Source: an uncultured Alphaproteobacteria bacterium (GTDB lineage: Bacteria; Pseudomonadota; Alphaproteobacteria; CAAHEQ01; UBA3637). From it: a DNA stretch of 44,918 nt. The translations under genes were made by a program, and so were the position numbers. A model generated the notes under the pieces. That model was not told the origin of the DNA, ran no database searches, and saw nothing but the letters and a program-made list of their open reading frames with translations. Positions within the stretch are counted from its first letter, which is position 1. Each line of letters opens with the position of its first letter. The stretch spans positions 1 through 44,918 of the forward strand of contig CALARE010000025.1 of NCBI GenBank assembly GCA_937888725.1, written 5' to 3'. Positions 1 to 8,698 of this stretch are shown here, one piece after another.

Positions 1-2
1 TA

Positions 3-113
3 AGTGCTGGGGAACAACGCCAAATTATCGCTCAAAAAGTTGGCGTTAGCGTCCGTACTCTTTTTAATTTTATCCACACGATTAAAAATGAACAACTTAC
101 GGGGGTAAGATGA
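3..113 (+). CDS. C-terminal fragment of a protein with a helix-turn-helix-like segment (5' truncated)
   Basis: The frame opening at the left edge is free of stops for 36 codons and ends at TGA 111-113. Its stop overlaps the start of the next gene (ATGA), as in translationally coupled operons. The peptide contains QIIAQKVGVSVRTLFNFIH, which reads like a helix-turn-helix with the turn around GVS. The beginning is outside the window, so the family cannot be named. It could be a small DNA-binding regulator or the tail of another polysaccharide protein. That it is coding is supported by the overlap and by the amino-acid pattern, but the fragment is short. Confidence 0.5.
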   Translation, partial: SAGEQRQIIAQKVGVSVRTLFNFIHTIKNEQLTGVR

Positions 114-1828
114 TACCAAAAATTATACATTATTGTTGGTTCGGTGGTGGAGAAAAAGATGCTAAGAGTTTAGCATGTATGAAAACTTGGCAAAAAATGC
201 TCCCCGATTATCAAATCAAGGAATGGTCAGAAAAAGATTTGGAAAAAGTCAACAATGCTTATGTTAAAGAGGCATACCAAGCAAAGAAATGGGCATTTGT
301 TGCGGATTATTTTAGGTTGTATGCCTTATATCACGAAGGGGGAATTTATTTTGACACAGATGTTGAAGTGAAAAAAACTCTTGATGAATTTTTAGAATTG
401 GATTTTTTCATTGGTTCAGAAAAATATGGTAAAAGCCAACATTTGGGTACAGCGGTTATTGGGGCAATAAAAGGTTCAAAAGTTATAAAAAAACTTTTAT
501 CGGTATATGATGATATCCACTTTATCAAAAAAGATGGCGTTTACGATATGACTCCCAATACTGTTAGATTAATTAAGCCATTGAAAGAATGTGGATTCAA
601 TGAAGTCTACACAGAAGATAGCCCCATTTATTTGGATGAAAAGAATGTAATTTATCCAATCAATTATTTTTCAGCAGAAAGTGAAAAGAGTTATTGTACC
701 CATCATTTTGTTGCCTCTTGGCGGGATAATTTTGTTTGTAAAAACAAATGGCAACTCCATTTATTTGGGAAAGACATCTCTATTTATCGATACAAAATTA
801 TAAAACAAAATGAATTTAAATATCCACAATCAATGACAAAAAAGCTCATCGATTGGAATTATAAAAAAAATTATAAAATTTTAATTGGAGTGGAAGAAGA
901 AATTTTTCAAAAACCAATTGATTTGGTTTATTTGTGGGTTGATGGGAATGATTCTGAATGGCAAAAATCAAAAAAATACTGGCAAGAAAAAGAGGGGATA
1001 ACCTCATCCGCAGCACTAAACCCTTGTCGCTTTATTGATAATGAGGAGTTAAGATATTCACTTCGTTCGGCCCAAATGTTTGCTCCTTGGATACGAAAGA
1101 TATTTATTGTAACGAATGGTCAAATTCCAAAATGGCTTGATACTTCACATCCCAAAATTCAGATTGTCACACATGATGAGATTATGCCGAAAGAAGCTTT
1201 GCCAACATTTAATGCATGTGCAATTGAGACGTGCTTAGACAATATACCAAATTTATCAGAACATTTTTTATTTGCAAATGATGATGAATTTTTTGATAAG
1301 AGCATCAGTCCACATTATTTTTTTACTAAAAACGGGATTCCGCTTATTTATTTGAAATATCATAAAAAATGGGATAAAAACCTTTTAAAAAATGATATGT
1401 ATTTTTCAATGATAGCACATGCATTTCAGCTAGTTGATGAAAAATTTAAAAATTGGACAGGGACACATTGTATTTGTGCTTATACAAAGAATAATCTTAA
1501 AGAATGCAAAAAAGAATTTTGTACACAATTTAATAAAACAACTCTTTCAAAATTTAGATCTTTTGACAATATTCAACGGCATATTTATGATTTTTGGGCA
1601 ATAAAAAATAGAAAGGCAAAAGCTTTATATTTTAAAAACAAAAAAAAGACACGGCAGTTATATCTAAACATAGGGTCATTTGAACATATGAATGAGCGTT
1701 TAAAAAAATATAAGCCTTTTCTTGTTTGTTATAACGATACAGAAAAAGTGACCCAGCAAGAGAGGGAAAATCTTAAACATTTTTTAAGCAACAGATATCC
1801 ACAAAAACAAGAATGGGAACTCTTTTAA
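110..1828 (+). CDS. GT32-type glycosyltransferase fused to a Stealth-family sugar-phosphate transferase
   Basis: This 572-aa protein has two catalytic-looking halves. Residues 1 to about 210 resemble the DXD sugar-binding (GT32/capsular) glycosyltransferases: start MIPKIIHYCWFGG, acceptor-side W-K-x-x-LP region, and GGIYFDTDVEV with the metal-binding DTD at 82-84. Residues about 270-560 match the Stealth family. CR1 is IDLVYLWVDGNDSEWQ (270-285) and CR2 runs from about 306 with NEELRYSLRS, IFIVTNGQIPKWL and FLFANDDEFF. CR3/CR4-like segments follow. Stealth proteins are hexose-1-phosphate transferases of capsule synthesis; GT32 enzymes add sugars from nucleotide donors. The fused protein may therefore build a phosphodiester-linked repeat (inference). 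No signal peptide or membrane segment is evident, so it is probably cytoplasmic. It is first in a + strand cluster and overlaps the preceding fragment by 4 bases. Confidence 0.88.
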   Translation: MIPKIIHYCWFGGGEKDAKSLACMKTWQKMLPDYQIKEWSEKDLEKVNNAYVKEAYQAKKWAFVADYFRLYALYHEGGIYFDTDVEVKKTLDEFLELDFFIGSEKYGKSQHLGTAVIGAIKGSKVIKKLLSVYDDIHFIKKDGVYDMTPNTVRLIKPLKECGFNEVYTEDSPIYLDEKNVIYPINYFSAESEKSYCTHHFVASWRDNFVCKNKWQLHLFGKDISIYRYKIIKQNEFKYPQSMTKKLIDWNYKKNYKILIGVEEEIFQKPIDLVYLWVDGNDSEWQKSKKYWQEKEGITSSAALNPCRFIDNEELRYSLRSAQMFAPWIRKIFIVTNGQIPKWLDTSHPKIQIVTHDEIMPKEALPTFNACAIETCLDNIPNLSEHFLFANDDEFFDKSISPHYFFTKNGIPLIYLKYHKKWDKNLLKNDMYFSMIAHAFQLVDEKFKNWTGTHCICAYTKNNLKECKKEFCTQFNKTTLSKFRSFDNIQRHIYDFWAIKNRKAKALYFKNKKKTRQLYLNIGSFEHMNERLKKYKPFLVCYNDTEKVTQQERENLKHFLSNRYPQKQEWELF

Positions 1829-1843
1829 ACATAAGGAAACTTC

Positions 1844-2842
1844 ATGCCAAAAATATCAATAATTGTTCCAGTCTACAATGTTAAAAAATATCTATCTAAA
1901 TGTTTGGATAGCTTAATTAATCAAACACTTAAAGATATTGAAATCATCTGTGTCAATGATGGGTCAACGGATAACTCGCTTGATATTTTGAATGAATATG
2001 CAAAAAAAGATGAGAGGATTGTTGTAATTAATAAAGAAAACTCAGGACCAGGAGCAAGCCGAAATCTTGGAATTGAAAAAGCCACAGGTGAATACATTCA
2101 ATTCGTTGATTCTGATGATTGGATTGAAAAAGAAACTTGCGAAATATGTTATAAAAAAGCAAAAGAACATGACGTTGATATGATAAGTTTCAATGCTAAT
2201 AAAATTTGCAACAAAAAAACTTTTCCAATTTATTATTATAATACAAAAACAGAAAGAATTATTGACTTTGAAAAAGTTTTACCGATAATTTTTAAATCAC
2301 CATTTCATTCCTGTCATTATTTAATTAAAACTAATTTTTTGATTAATAATGATATTCACTATCCTGAAAATATCTTTTGGGGTGAAGATATTCCTTTTGT
2401 TTTGAAATGCTGGACACATACAAAAAAAGTTTGTCTAATTCCAAATCGGTTATACAATTATATTCAGCGTCAAAACTCTATAACTCAAAACAACACCCAT
2501 TTTTTTGATTTATTTAAATTAATACCTCTGCTAAAAAAAATTCAACCTTCTCAAAATAATTTTTTATTTAATGAAATGTTGTCCTCATGGATAGGTGAAC
2601 ATTTTTGTTGGATTTATATAAACAAGAGAAACAAAAACACATTGGAAAAAATAAAACAATTCTCTCAAGAAAATGGTTGCTTGGTTGAATACCAATACCT
2701 ACTCAATCAAATCAAAATGATTGATAGAACTTTTCTAAAGGTTAAATTATTTGGGAAAATTCCAATATTATCAATTAGAAGAAAGAATAACAAAACAAGA
2801 ATTCGTTTTTTAGGGGTCCGTATTCTAATAATAAAGGGATAA
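1844..2842 (+). CDS. Family 2 (GT-A) glycosyltransferase
   Basis: The 332-aa protein starts with KISIIVPVYNVKKYLSKCL and continues with VNDGSTDNS (nucleotide-sugar binding), NSGPGASRNLGI and FVDSDDWIE, whose DSDD is the metal-binding DXD. These are the standard landmarks of inverting GT2 enzymes of capsule and LPS synthesis. A ribosome site (AAGGAA) sits just before the ATG. The C-terminus is basic, with LFGKIPILSIRRK, a tail type often seen on polysaccharide glycosyltransferases, possibly for membrane association. It lies 15 bases after the GT32-Stealth gene and 3 bases before the next gene, so it is almost certainly in the same transcript. The sugar specificity cannot be read from the sequence. 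Confidence 0.9.
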   Translation: MPKISIIVPVYNVKKYLSKCLDSLINQTLKDIEIICVNDGSTDNSLDILNEYAKKDERIVVINKENSGPGASRNLGIEKATGEYIQFVDSDDWIEKETCEICYKKAKEHDVDMISFNANKICNKKTFPIYYYNTKTERIIDFEKVLPIIFKSPFHSCHYLIKTNFLINNDIHYPENIFWGEDIPFVLKCWTHTKKVCLIPNRLYNYIQRQNSITQNNTHFFDLFKLIPLLKKIQPSQNNFLFNEMLSSWIGEHFCWIYINKRNKNTLEKIKQFSQENGCLVEYQYLLNQIKMIDRTFLKVKLFGKIPILSIRRKNNKTRIRFLGVRILIIKG

Positions 2843-2845
2843 ACA

Positions 2846-3772
2846 ATGAATACGTTTTTAAAAATATTAATAAAGCTAATACCGATAAAAAAATATAGAA
2901 AAATGGCCAGAGATTTTATTAACAATAATGGTATACAGGCGTTTTTTCCCTCAAAAAAAATAAAAATATATTATTATAAAGATAAATTAAATTTTGGAGA
3001 CACGCTTAATGAGAGTTTAATGTCTTATTTTAATATTTCCTACACATATACTTATTTTAAATATGCTCAATTAATTTGTATTGGCTCTATTCTTCAAAAG
3101 TATCTTGATAATGGAAATAATACAACAAAGAAACCTATTCATGTATTTGGATCTGGTTTTATTACACAGCAATCATGCGAAAATGAAAAATTTTCTTGTC
3201 CTGTTATTTTTCATGCTTTGCGTGGAAAATTAACTTTAAAAAGATGTGAAAAAATTACAAACCAGGATTTAAGTTCGGTTGTTTTAGGTGATCCAGGTTT
3301 GTTAATAAAAAAAATATTTCCCTCAATAAATACAAGTAAAAAATATGATGTCGGAATAATTTGTCATTATGTTGATAAAAATGAACCGACATTGAATAAT
3401 ATACAACTTAAAAATCTTTCTGTAAAATATATTGATGTTGCTCAAAGCCCAAAAAATTTTGTTGAAGATGTTTATAAGTGCAAGTTTATTTTATCATCAG
3501 CAATGCACGGGTTAATTTGTGCAGATTCATTAGGAATTCCAAACAAACACATTGTTTTAAGTGATAAAGTAGTGGGAGGAGAATATAAATTTAAGGATTA
3601 TTATTCTGTTTTTAAGAATTTTGTATATAGACCAATTTACCTTAAAAACACAATAATTAATGATAACGATATTAAAAGATATTGTTCAGAGTACACAATT
3701 ACAGAGGAGCAAGTTGAAGAAATCTGTAAAAATTTAATAAAAGTATTTCCATTAGAAAGGTTAAAAAAATGA
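2846..3772 (+). CDS. Polysaccharide pyruvyl transferase family protein
   Basis: The 308-aa protein shows the pyruvyltransferase-family pattern: NFGDTLNESL near the N-terminus, HVFGSGFITQQ, LRGKLTLKRC, VVLGDPGLL, DVGIICHYVD and, towards the end, ILSSAMHGLICADSLGIPN. The last segment is the conserved 'SxxHG' active-site region of this fold. Family members transfer pyruvate from phosphoenolpyruvate to sugars as ketals, and some relatives have other roles. The N-terminal 30 residues hold a basic stretch, LIPIKKYRKMAR, resembling the start of the deacetylase encoded at 4575. Its stop overlaps the next ATG (ATGA), so translation is likely coupled. Substrate unknown. Confidence 0.82.
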   Translation: MNTFLKILIKLIPIKKYRKMARDFINNNGIQAFFPSKKIKIYYYKDKLNFGDTLNESLMSYFNISYTYTYFKYAQLICIGSILQKYLDNGNNTTKKPIHVFGSGFITQQSCENEKFSCPVIFHALRGKLTLKRCEKITNQDLSSVVLGDPGLLIKKIFPSINTSKKYDVGIICHYVDKNEPTLNNIQLKNLSVKYIDVAQSPKNFVEDVYKCKFILSSAMHGLICADSLGIPNKHIVLSDKVVGGEYKFKDYYSVFKNFVYRPIYLKNTIINDNDIKRYCSEYTITEEQVEEICKNLIKVFPLERLKK

Positions 3773-4578
3773 AGAAAAGAATATTTACTTTTTGGGAGCC
3801 AAAAGAAAATTTAACTGGATATATCCGTTTATGTATAAAAACGTGGGAGAAACACTTACCAGAATATGAAATTGTGGTTTGTGATTACGATAATCTAAAA
3901 AATTATTTACCTAAAAAAGTTGTTAAAGCAATAGTTTGTAAAAAAATGTCTCTGGCAATGCAGTCAGATGCAATAAGAAGTGCCTTACTGAAGTATCACG
4001 CTGGAATTTGGATGGATGCAGATACAATTATAACAACTTCATCAGTTTTAAGTGAGTTGGATAAATCAAATTGTACAATGATTGGACGAAAATCGGATGA
4101 AGTTATATATGGTGCATTTATTTATACAAGGAAACCAAATTGTGATTTTATGAATGAATGGTTTAAAGCATGTCTTTCACACATACGTTTATTTCGAAAA
4201 GCACGAATTTTTAAAAAAATAGGTCTGTGTAAAAAATTATATAAAAAAACTAGAAATTGGGATTGGTGTAGTAATGCTATTATCGACCCATTAGCAAAAA
4301 AAATGAATTCGAAAGAATTTTATTGTGTTGATAAAAATGAATTAAATGCATTACCAGAATATACCGAAAACGAAATTCTAAAAAATGAAGATAAGTTAAA
4401 AAATTATCAAGAATTTTGGTTTAAACAAGGGGATTATCAAAGTATATTATCTGAAAATAAGGGTATTATTTTACTTCACAATTCTTGGACTCCAATAGAG
4501 TACAAAAAAATGGATGAAGATCAATTTTTAAAACAAGATATATTGTTATCAAAATTGTTAAAGGAAGTTTTAAAATGA
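3769..4578 (+). CDS. Capsular-type DXD glycosyltransferase (GT32-like)
   Basis: The 269-aa protein begins KKRIFTFWEPKEN and has IKTWEKHLPEYEIVV, SLAMQSDAIRSALLKYHAGIW and MDADTIITT, with the metal-binding DAD at residues 83-85. This is the pattern of capsular polysaccharide synthesis glycosyltransferases that share the GT32 sugar-binding region. It is a distant relative of the N-terminal half of the protein encoded at 110. A late HNSWTP motif supports the family, since a terminal H-x-W-like motif is common in it. Four-base overlaps on both sides place it in one coupled translation unit with the pyruvyltransferase and the deacetylase. No membrane segment is visible. Confidence 0.85.
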   Translation: MKKRIFTFWEPKENLTGYIRLCIKTWEKHLPEYEIVVCDYDNLKNYLPKKVVKAIVCKKMSLAMQSDAIRSALLKYHAGIWMDADTIITTSSVLSELDKSNCTMIGRKSDEVIYGAFIYTRKPNCDFMNEWFKACLSHIRLFRKARIFKKIGLCKKLYKKTRNWDWCSNAIIDPLAKKMNSKEFYCVDKNELNALPEYTENEILKNEDKLKNYQEFWFKQGDYQSILSENKGIILLHNSWTPIEYKKMDEDQFLKQDILLSKLLKEVLK

Positions 4579-5435
4579 TACAATTTTTTGTGCGATTGCT
4601 GTGTTTACCAATTCCTAATAAAAAGTGGCGTAAAAAATTACGTCGAAAATTAACTAATTTTTTAAAAAATAAATTGGTTGATTTTGGTAAAATTTATTAT
4701 CTTAATGATTCTTTACATTGTGAATTTTGTAAGTGCAATGAGCTTATTGGTAAGGATGATAAAATACTAATTATTGCACCACACCCAGATGATGATGTTA
4801 TCGGTTGTGGTGGTATAATGGCAAAATATTCTTCTCAATGTGATTGCTTGTGTATTAATAGTTCTGGTTTTAAGAGATCTTACGATACAAAATCATATGA
4901 AGAAATTGCAGATGAACGAATTTGTGAATTTTATAATGCTATGGATTTTTTGGGCATTAAAAACAGGTGGATATTTAAAATTTTTGGACCAACACCACAT
5001 TTTGATAAAATGATAGCAAAAGAAAAAGATTATCTAGCATCTGTAAATTTTTCAAAGTATACACACATTTTTGTCCCAGATAGAAACGATGGACACAGAG
5101 AGCATCAGTTTTTAACTAAATTTTTTATTCCATATTTAATGATGAAACAGGGATATAATTCTAAAACACTTATAGCATATTATAATGTTTGGGGAACAAT
5201 AACTATGCCAAATTATTTTGAAGATATTACATCAATACAACAGAAGAAGACTGATGCTTTACTATTGTACAAAAGTCGTATGCAAGTAGAAGACAATTAT
5301 GCAAAACGTATTGCTGGATTAAATTATTTTTATGGACTTTTTATCAATTCTAAATATGCTGAAGCTTATCATGTTGAGCCAATTAAAAAATTTTTATCAT
5401 ATAATGATGATAAAAATTGGGCACGATATAAATAA
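4575..5435 (+). CDS. PIG-L/LmbE family deacetylase
   Basis: The 286-aa protein carries the zinc-binding signature IIAPHPDDDVIGCGG, with H70-P71-D72-D73 as metal and catalytic residues, and a later NDGHREHQ segment that provides the remaining histidines. PIG-L enzymes remove the acetyl group from N-acetylglucosamine-type sugars in glycans or small thiols. In this cluster, deacetylation of a surface-polysaccharide sugar is the likely role (inference). About 40 residues precede the domain and include the basic LPIPNKKWRKKLRRKL, probably a membrane- or partner-associating tail. The start overlaps the previous stop (ATGA). The usual HPDDE appears here as HPDDD, a conservative change at the last position. 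Confidence 0.87.
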   Translation: MIQFFVRLLCLPIPNKKWRKKLRRKLTNFLKNKLVDFGKIYYLNDSLHCEFCKCNELIGKDDKILIIAPHPDDDVIGCGGIMAKYSSQCDCLCINSSGFKRSYDTKSYEEIADERICEFYNAMDFLGIKNRWIFKIFGPTPHFDKMIAKEKDYLASVNFSKYTHIFVPDRNDGHREHQFLTKFFIPYLMMKQGYNSKTLIAYYNVWGTITMPNYFEDITSIQQKKTDALLLYKSRMQVEDNYAKRIAGLNYFYGLFINSKYAEAYHVEPIKKFLSYNDDKNWARYK

Positions 5436-5480
5436 AACAGATTTTTTTAGCGATAATTGACGGCAATTTGAAAAATTACT

Positions 5481-6464
5481 ATGAATAATATTGTAATAAA
5501 AAAAATTAAACCAGAACAATTTGATAAAAATAAACTTTGTTTAAATTTAATTCACAATCGTTTTGATTTGTTGTATTCTTCTTATGATTTATATCAATTA
5601 AATGAATATCAGATTCCAGTTAAATTAGAAAAACAAGTTTTAACTGTTGGATTGTATTTAAATAATATTAAAAACAATGTTTTGAGTGAATTTTTTTCTT
5701 TTTTGTTTAATCAGTATACTGATGCAGAGGTTATTTATATTAAACATTCTATAACTCCATTAGAATTTGCAAGACCTTATCCGTATTGGCATATCGCTTT
5801 TCCAAAAACAATTGAAGAATTTAATTCTACACTACATTCAAAGGTTCGATATAATACAAAATGGTATCCTAAAAAGATAAAAGACGAATTAGGAAAATTT
5901 GAAATAGAAAAATTTTTGATTAAAGAAACAACTTCCAATATGTTAGAATTATTTTTGTATTGGAAAAAAGAAACCCATGGATTTGTTTTTAATGGCTCCC
6001 CATTAGAATATGCTCAAAAAGCTGGTATTACACATACATATACACTAAAAATACAAAAAAAAATAGAAGCAATAGCTTTTATATGTGACACAGGAGAAAA
6101 TGTTTACTTTGAAAACTTTTCTTATAATAATTTGTATAAGAAATACTCTTTAGGTATGGTTCTTTATTATGCTATTATTTCTGATTTAATTAATCAAAAA
6201 AAGAAAGTATTTTACCTAAGTGGTGGTAATTTGGATTATAAGAGACGATATAATGGCATAGAAACAACAACATATTCAGGTTTTGTTTATCGATATTCTG
6301 ATCTACTGAAGAGACTTTTTTATTTATTAACAAAATACGAAAAGGCATATTTTCTAAAATTTATCATTTATAAATCAATAAAATATTGGGGAAAAAAACA
6401 TTTACCTCATCATCATTTTTTGCAGTTAAAAACCTTTTTAAATAAAAAAACGAAAAAAGTATAA
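5481..6464 (+). CDS. FemAB/GNAT-like acyltransferase
   Basis: The 327-aa protein resembles the acetyltransferase/FemAB-like proteins with two GNAT folds (BioF2-like family). Recognisable segments are WHIAFPKTIEEF, LHSKVRYNTKWYPKK, YFENFSYNNLYKKYSLGMVLYY and YLSGGNLDYKRRYNG. The S-x-G-x-x-LYY-AI helix followed by a GG-x-x-x-YKxRY segment is typical of the second GNAT unit. It probably acylates an amino sugar, perhaps one freed by the deacetylase just upstream (inference). A 45-base gap separates the two genes. It is extremely AT-rich, like its upstream neighbours, and is the last gene of the + strand polysaccharide cluster. Confidence 0.72.
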   Translation: MNNIVIKKIKPEQFDKNKLCLNLIHNRFDLLYSSYDLYQLNEYQIPVKLEKQVLTVGLYLNNIKNNVLSEFFSFLFNQYTDAEVIYIKHSITPLEFARPYPYWHIAFPKTIEEFNSTLHSKVRYNTKWYPKKIKDELGKFEIEKFLIKETTSNMLELFLYWKKETHGFVFNGSPLEYAQKAGITHTYTLKIQKKIEAIAFICDTGENVYFENFSYNNLYKKYSLGMVLYYAIISDLINQKKKVFYLSGGNLDYKRRYNGIETTTYSGFVYRYSDLLKRLFYLLTKYEKAYFLKFIIYKSIKYWGKKHLPHHHFLQLKTFLNKKTKKV

Positions 6465-6628
6465 AAATAAAACAAAAAACATCAAATCATTATTAAATGA
6501 AATTGATGAATTTTTAGATGAATATTAAAAAACCTTATATATTTTTTGTGGGGATTAAAATATTTTTATAATAAAACGGTGATTATTCTCTATTTTTGTA
6601 TAATTTGGGGGTGTGGCATTTTCCCCTC

Positions 6629-6657
6629 TAGACATTTTTGTTTTTCTTAATTATAGT
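6629..6657 (+). promoter_or_regulatory. Predicted sigma70-type promoter of the tesA-like gene
   Basis: TAGACA (6629-6634) and TATAGT (6652-6657) are separated by 17 bases. Transcription would begin near 6664, about 20 bases before the ATG at 6683. The -35 sequence is identical to that of the tRNA-Phe promoter in this window. The rest of the 6465-6682 gap is AT-rich and holds no gene I can support. Confidence 0.5.
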
Positions 6658-6682
6658 AAAAAGAAAAATAGGAGATTTTTAG

Positions 6683-7360
6683 ATGTATATATTCAAAAAA
6701 ATGGGGATATTTTTGGTTGGTGCTTTTATTTTGTGTGCCAGTGTTGTAACTGAGGCAGCACCTCAAACATTTAAATTAATGGTTTTTGGCGATAGTTTAA
6801 GTGCTGGTTACCAAGTTGGAGCGGCAAAATCCTTTGCCTCACAATTACAAAAAGCTCTTTATAAAACAGGTTATTACAATGTTCAAATTGTTAATCAAAG
6901 TCAAACAGGCGAAACAACCGCAGGTGGACTTAGACGCCTCCCTTCTGTTTTGAATAAGGTCAAACCAAGTGGTATTATCATTGAGCTTGGCATTAATGAT
7001 GTATTGCGTGGGCAGAGTATCGGCGAGGCGGAACAAAATCTCAGCAAAATGATTGAGCTTTGTCAATCAAAAGGGATTTCCGTCTTATTGGTTGGGATGA
7101 AAGCCCCACCTTATGCGGGTGTCATTTATCAACAACGTTTTGATAAAATGTATTCTACACTTGCAAAAAAATATAATCTATTGCTCTATCCATTTTTTAT
7201 GAAAGGATTGATTGAAATGGAGTCGGGCATACCACAGGCAACGGGTAATTATATGCTTGGGGATAAAATTCACCCCAATGAAGAAGGAATTGCTTTAATG
7301 GTTAAAAATATTTTACCCTATATTGCTGAGTTTTTAAAACAAAACAAAGTCCAACGTTAA
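6683..7360 (+). CDS. tesA: Secreted SGNH/GDSL esterase, TesA-like (acyl-CoA thioesterase I / arylesterase)
   Basis: The 225-aa protein has a signal peptide (hydrophobic core around residues 8-22, cleavage probably after TEAA). It then shows the SGNH blocks in order: FGDSLSAGY with nucleophile Ser38, GETTAGGL, ELGINDVLRG with the GxND block at 103-106, and GDKIHPN with catalytic Asp194 and His197. TesA-type enzymes are periplasmic lysophospholipase/thioesterase/arylesterases of broad specificity. Length and spacing match E. coli TesA after its signal peptide. A good ribosome site (AGGAGA) precedes the ATG, and a sigma70-like promoter lies upstream. It is followed after 35 bases by cca and may be co-transcribed with it. 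Confidence 0.88.
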   Translation: MYIFKKMGIFLVGAFILCASVVTEAAPQTFKLMVFGDSLSAGYQVGAAKSFASQLQKALYKTGYYNVQIVNQSQTGETTAGGLRRLPSVLNKVKPSGIIIELGINDVLRGQSIGEAEQNLSKMIELCQSKGISVLLVGMKAPPYAGVIYQQRFDKMYSTLAKKYNLLLYPFFMKGLIEMESGIPQATGNYMLGDKIHPNEEGIALMVKNILPYIAEFLKQNKVQR

Positions 7361-7395
7361 CAATCCCACGGGTGCAAAAAAATTTAGGTTATCAG

Positions 7396-8628
7396 ATGAA
7401 AATTTATCAAGTGGGTGGAGCTGTTCGTGACAGATTGTTGGGGCTAAAACCAACTGACATTGATTATGTTGTTATCGGTTCCACTGTCCAAGAAATGCTC
7501 AATTTAGGGTTTAAACCTGTCGGTAAACGCTTTCCCGTTTTTTTACACCCCAAAACAAAAGCTGAGTACGCCCTTGCCCGAAAAGAGATTAAAACAGGGA
7601 ATAAACACACTGACTTTCAATTTATCTTTGATCCAACCATTACATTAGAAGATGACATTATCCGTCGTGATTTTACGATTAACGCTTTGGTGCAAGAAGA
7701 TGAAAATTCACCCATTATCGACCTTGTTAATGGAGTAAATGATTTAAACAACCATCTTATCCGCCATATCGATGCCACGCATTTTATCGAAGACCCCTTG
7801 CGTATCTTAAGAATGTGCCGTTTTGCAGCTCAACTTAATTTTAACATTCACCCTGACACAATGATCCTTACACAACAAATGGTTAAAGAGGGAATGTTAC
7901 AACACCTTAGCAAGGAACGCATTTTTCAGGAAATTGAAAAAGCCTTTTCAACAGCTCATGCCGATATTTTCATTGAAAAAATGCGTGAATGCGGGGCATT
8001 AAAAGTTTTATTGCCCGAAATTGAAAAACTTTTTACCACACCTGAAAAAATTATTTATCATCCTGAAAAAACGTCTGGAGCCCATACGATTTTAGCACTA
8101 AAAGCGGGCAAAAATTATTCACCCGAAATTCAATTTGCCATCCTTTTACATGATGTGGGGAAAGCAGAAACGCCAACAGAAATTCTCCCCTCGCATTATG
8201 GACATGATAAACGTGGCGAAGCATTAGTTAACAATATTTGCAAACGGTTAAAAATCCCAAATAAGTATAAAGAAATGGCTCTCTTAGGGACTAAAATGCA
8301 TATGAAATTGCGTGATGTACCATACATGCGGTTAACAAAGCTCTTTGATTTTGTAAATCAAATTTCCAATAAATTTAAAGATGAAACAAAAATAAAAGAC
8401 CTATTTTTAATTTGCCAAGCCGATATGATGGGCAGAGCTATACCCTTAAAAGATGAAGAATTTGAAAATTTTGAATTAGCGAAAAATCGAGTTATGCGTC
8501 TTTTTTCTCTTATGCAAGAAATAAAAATAACAGATATGCCTCTATTTCAAGAAATGAAAAAAGATGCCTCCCTACCCCATCAATTTAAAACATATGCTCT
8601 TGAAATTTTAAAAACAAAAATGGATTAA
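7396..8628 (+). CDS. cca: CCA-adding tRNA nucleotidyltransferase
   Basis: The protein adds or repairs the 3' CCA of tRNAs. From the ATG at 7396 it is 410 aa, close to E. coli Cca (412), and starts MKIYQVGGAVRDRLLGLKP exactly like that family. An in-frame GTG at 7372 would add eight residues with no family support. Visible features are the nucleotidyltransferase metal residues in DIDYVV (D21, D23), RRDFTINAL (90-98), EDPLRILRMCRF (132-143) and an HD phosphohydrolase domain with LLHDVGKAETP (His252-Asp253). This is the long, multifunctional Cca type. The tRNA-Phe gene in this window already encodes CCA, so repair would be its role for that tRNA. Confidence 0.95.
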   Translation: MKIYQVGGAVRDRLLGLKPTDIDYVVIGSTVQEMLNLGFKPVGKRFPVFLHPKTKAEYALARKEIKTGNKHTDFQFIFDPTITLEDDIIRRDFTINALVQEDENSPIIDLVNGVNDLNNHLIRHIDATHFIEDPLRILRMCRFAAQLNFNIHPDTMILTQQMVKEGMLQHLSKERIFQEIEKAFSTAHADIFIEKMRECGALKVLLPEIEKLFTTPEKIIYHPEKTSGAHTILALKAGKNYSPEIQFAILLHDVGKAETPTEILPSHYGHDKRGEALVNNICKRLKIPNKYKEMALLGTKMHMKLRDVPYMRLTKLFDFVNQISNKFKDETKIKDLFLICQADMMGRAIPLKDEEFENFELAKNRVMRLFSLMQEIKITDMPLFQEMKKDASLPHQFKTYALEILKTKMD

Positions 8629-8698
8629 ATAACTTCTTATTGATTGAAAATATCAAAATTTTATCATATACTAAGATATAATTTATATTGGAGGTTTT

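Noticed and set aside
6465..6526. Short frame ending LLNEIDEFLDEY after the FemAB-like gene
   Set aside because: It reads like a protein C-terminus but is only about 20 codons without a start; chance cannot be excluded.
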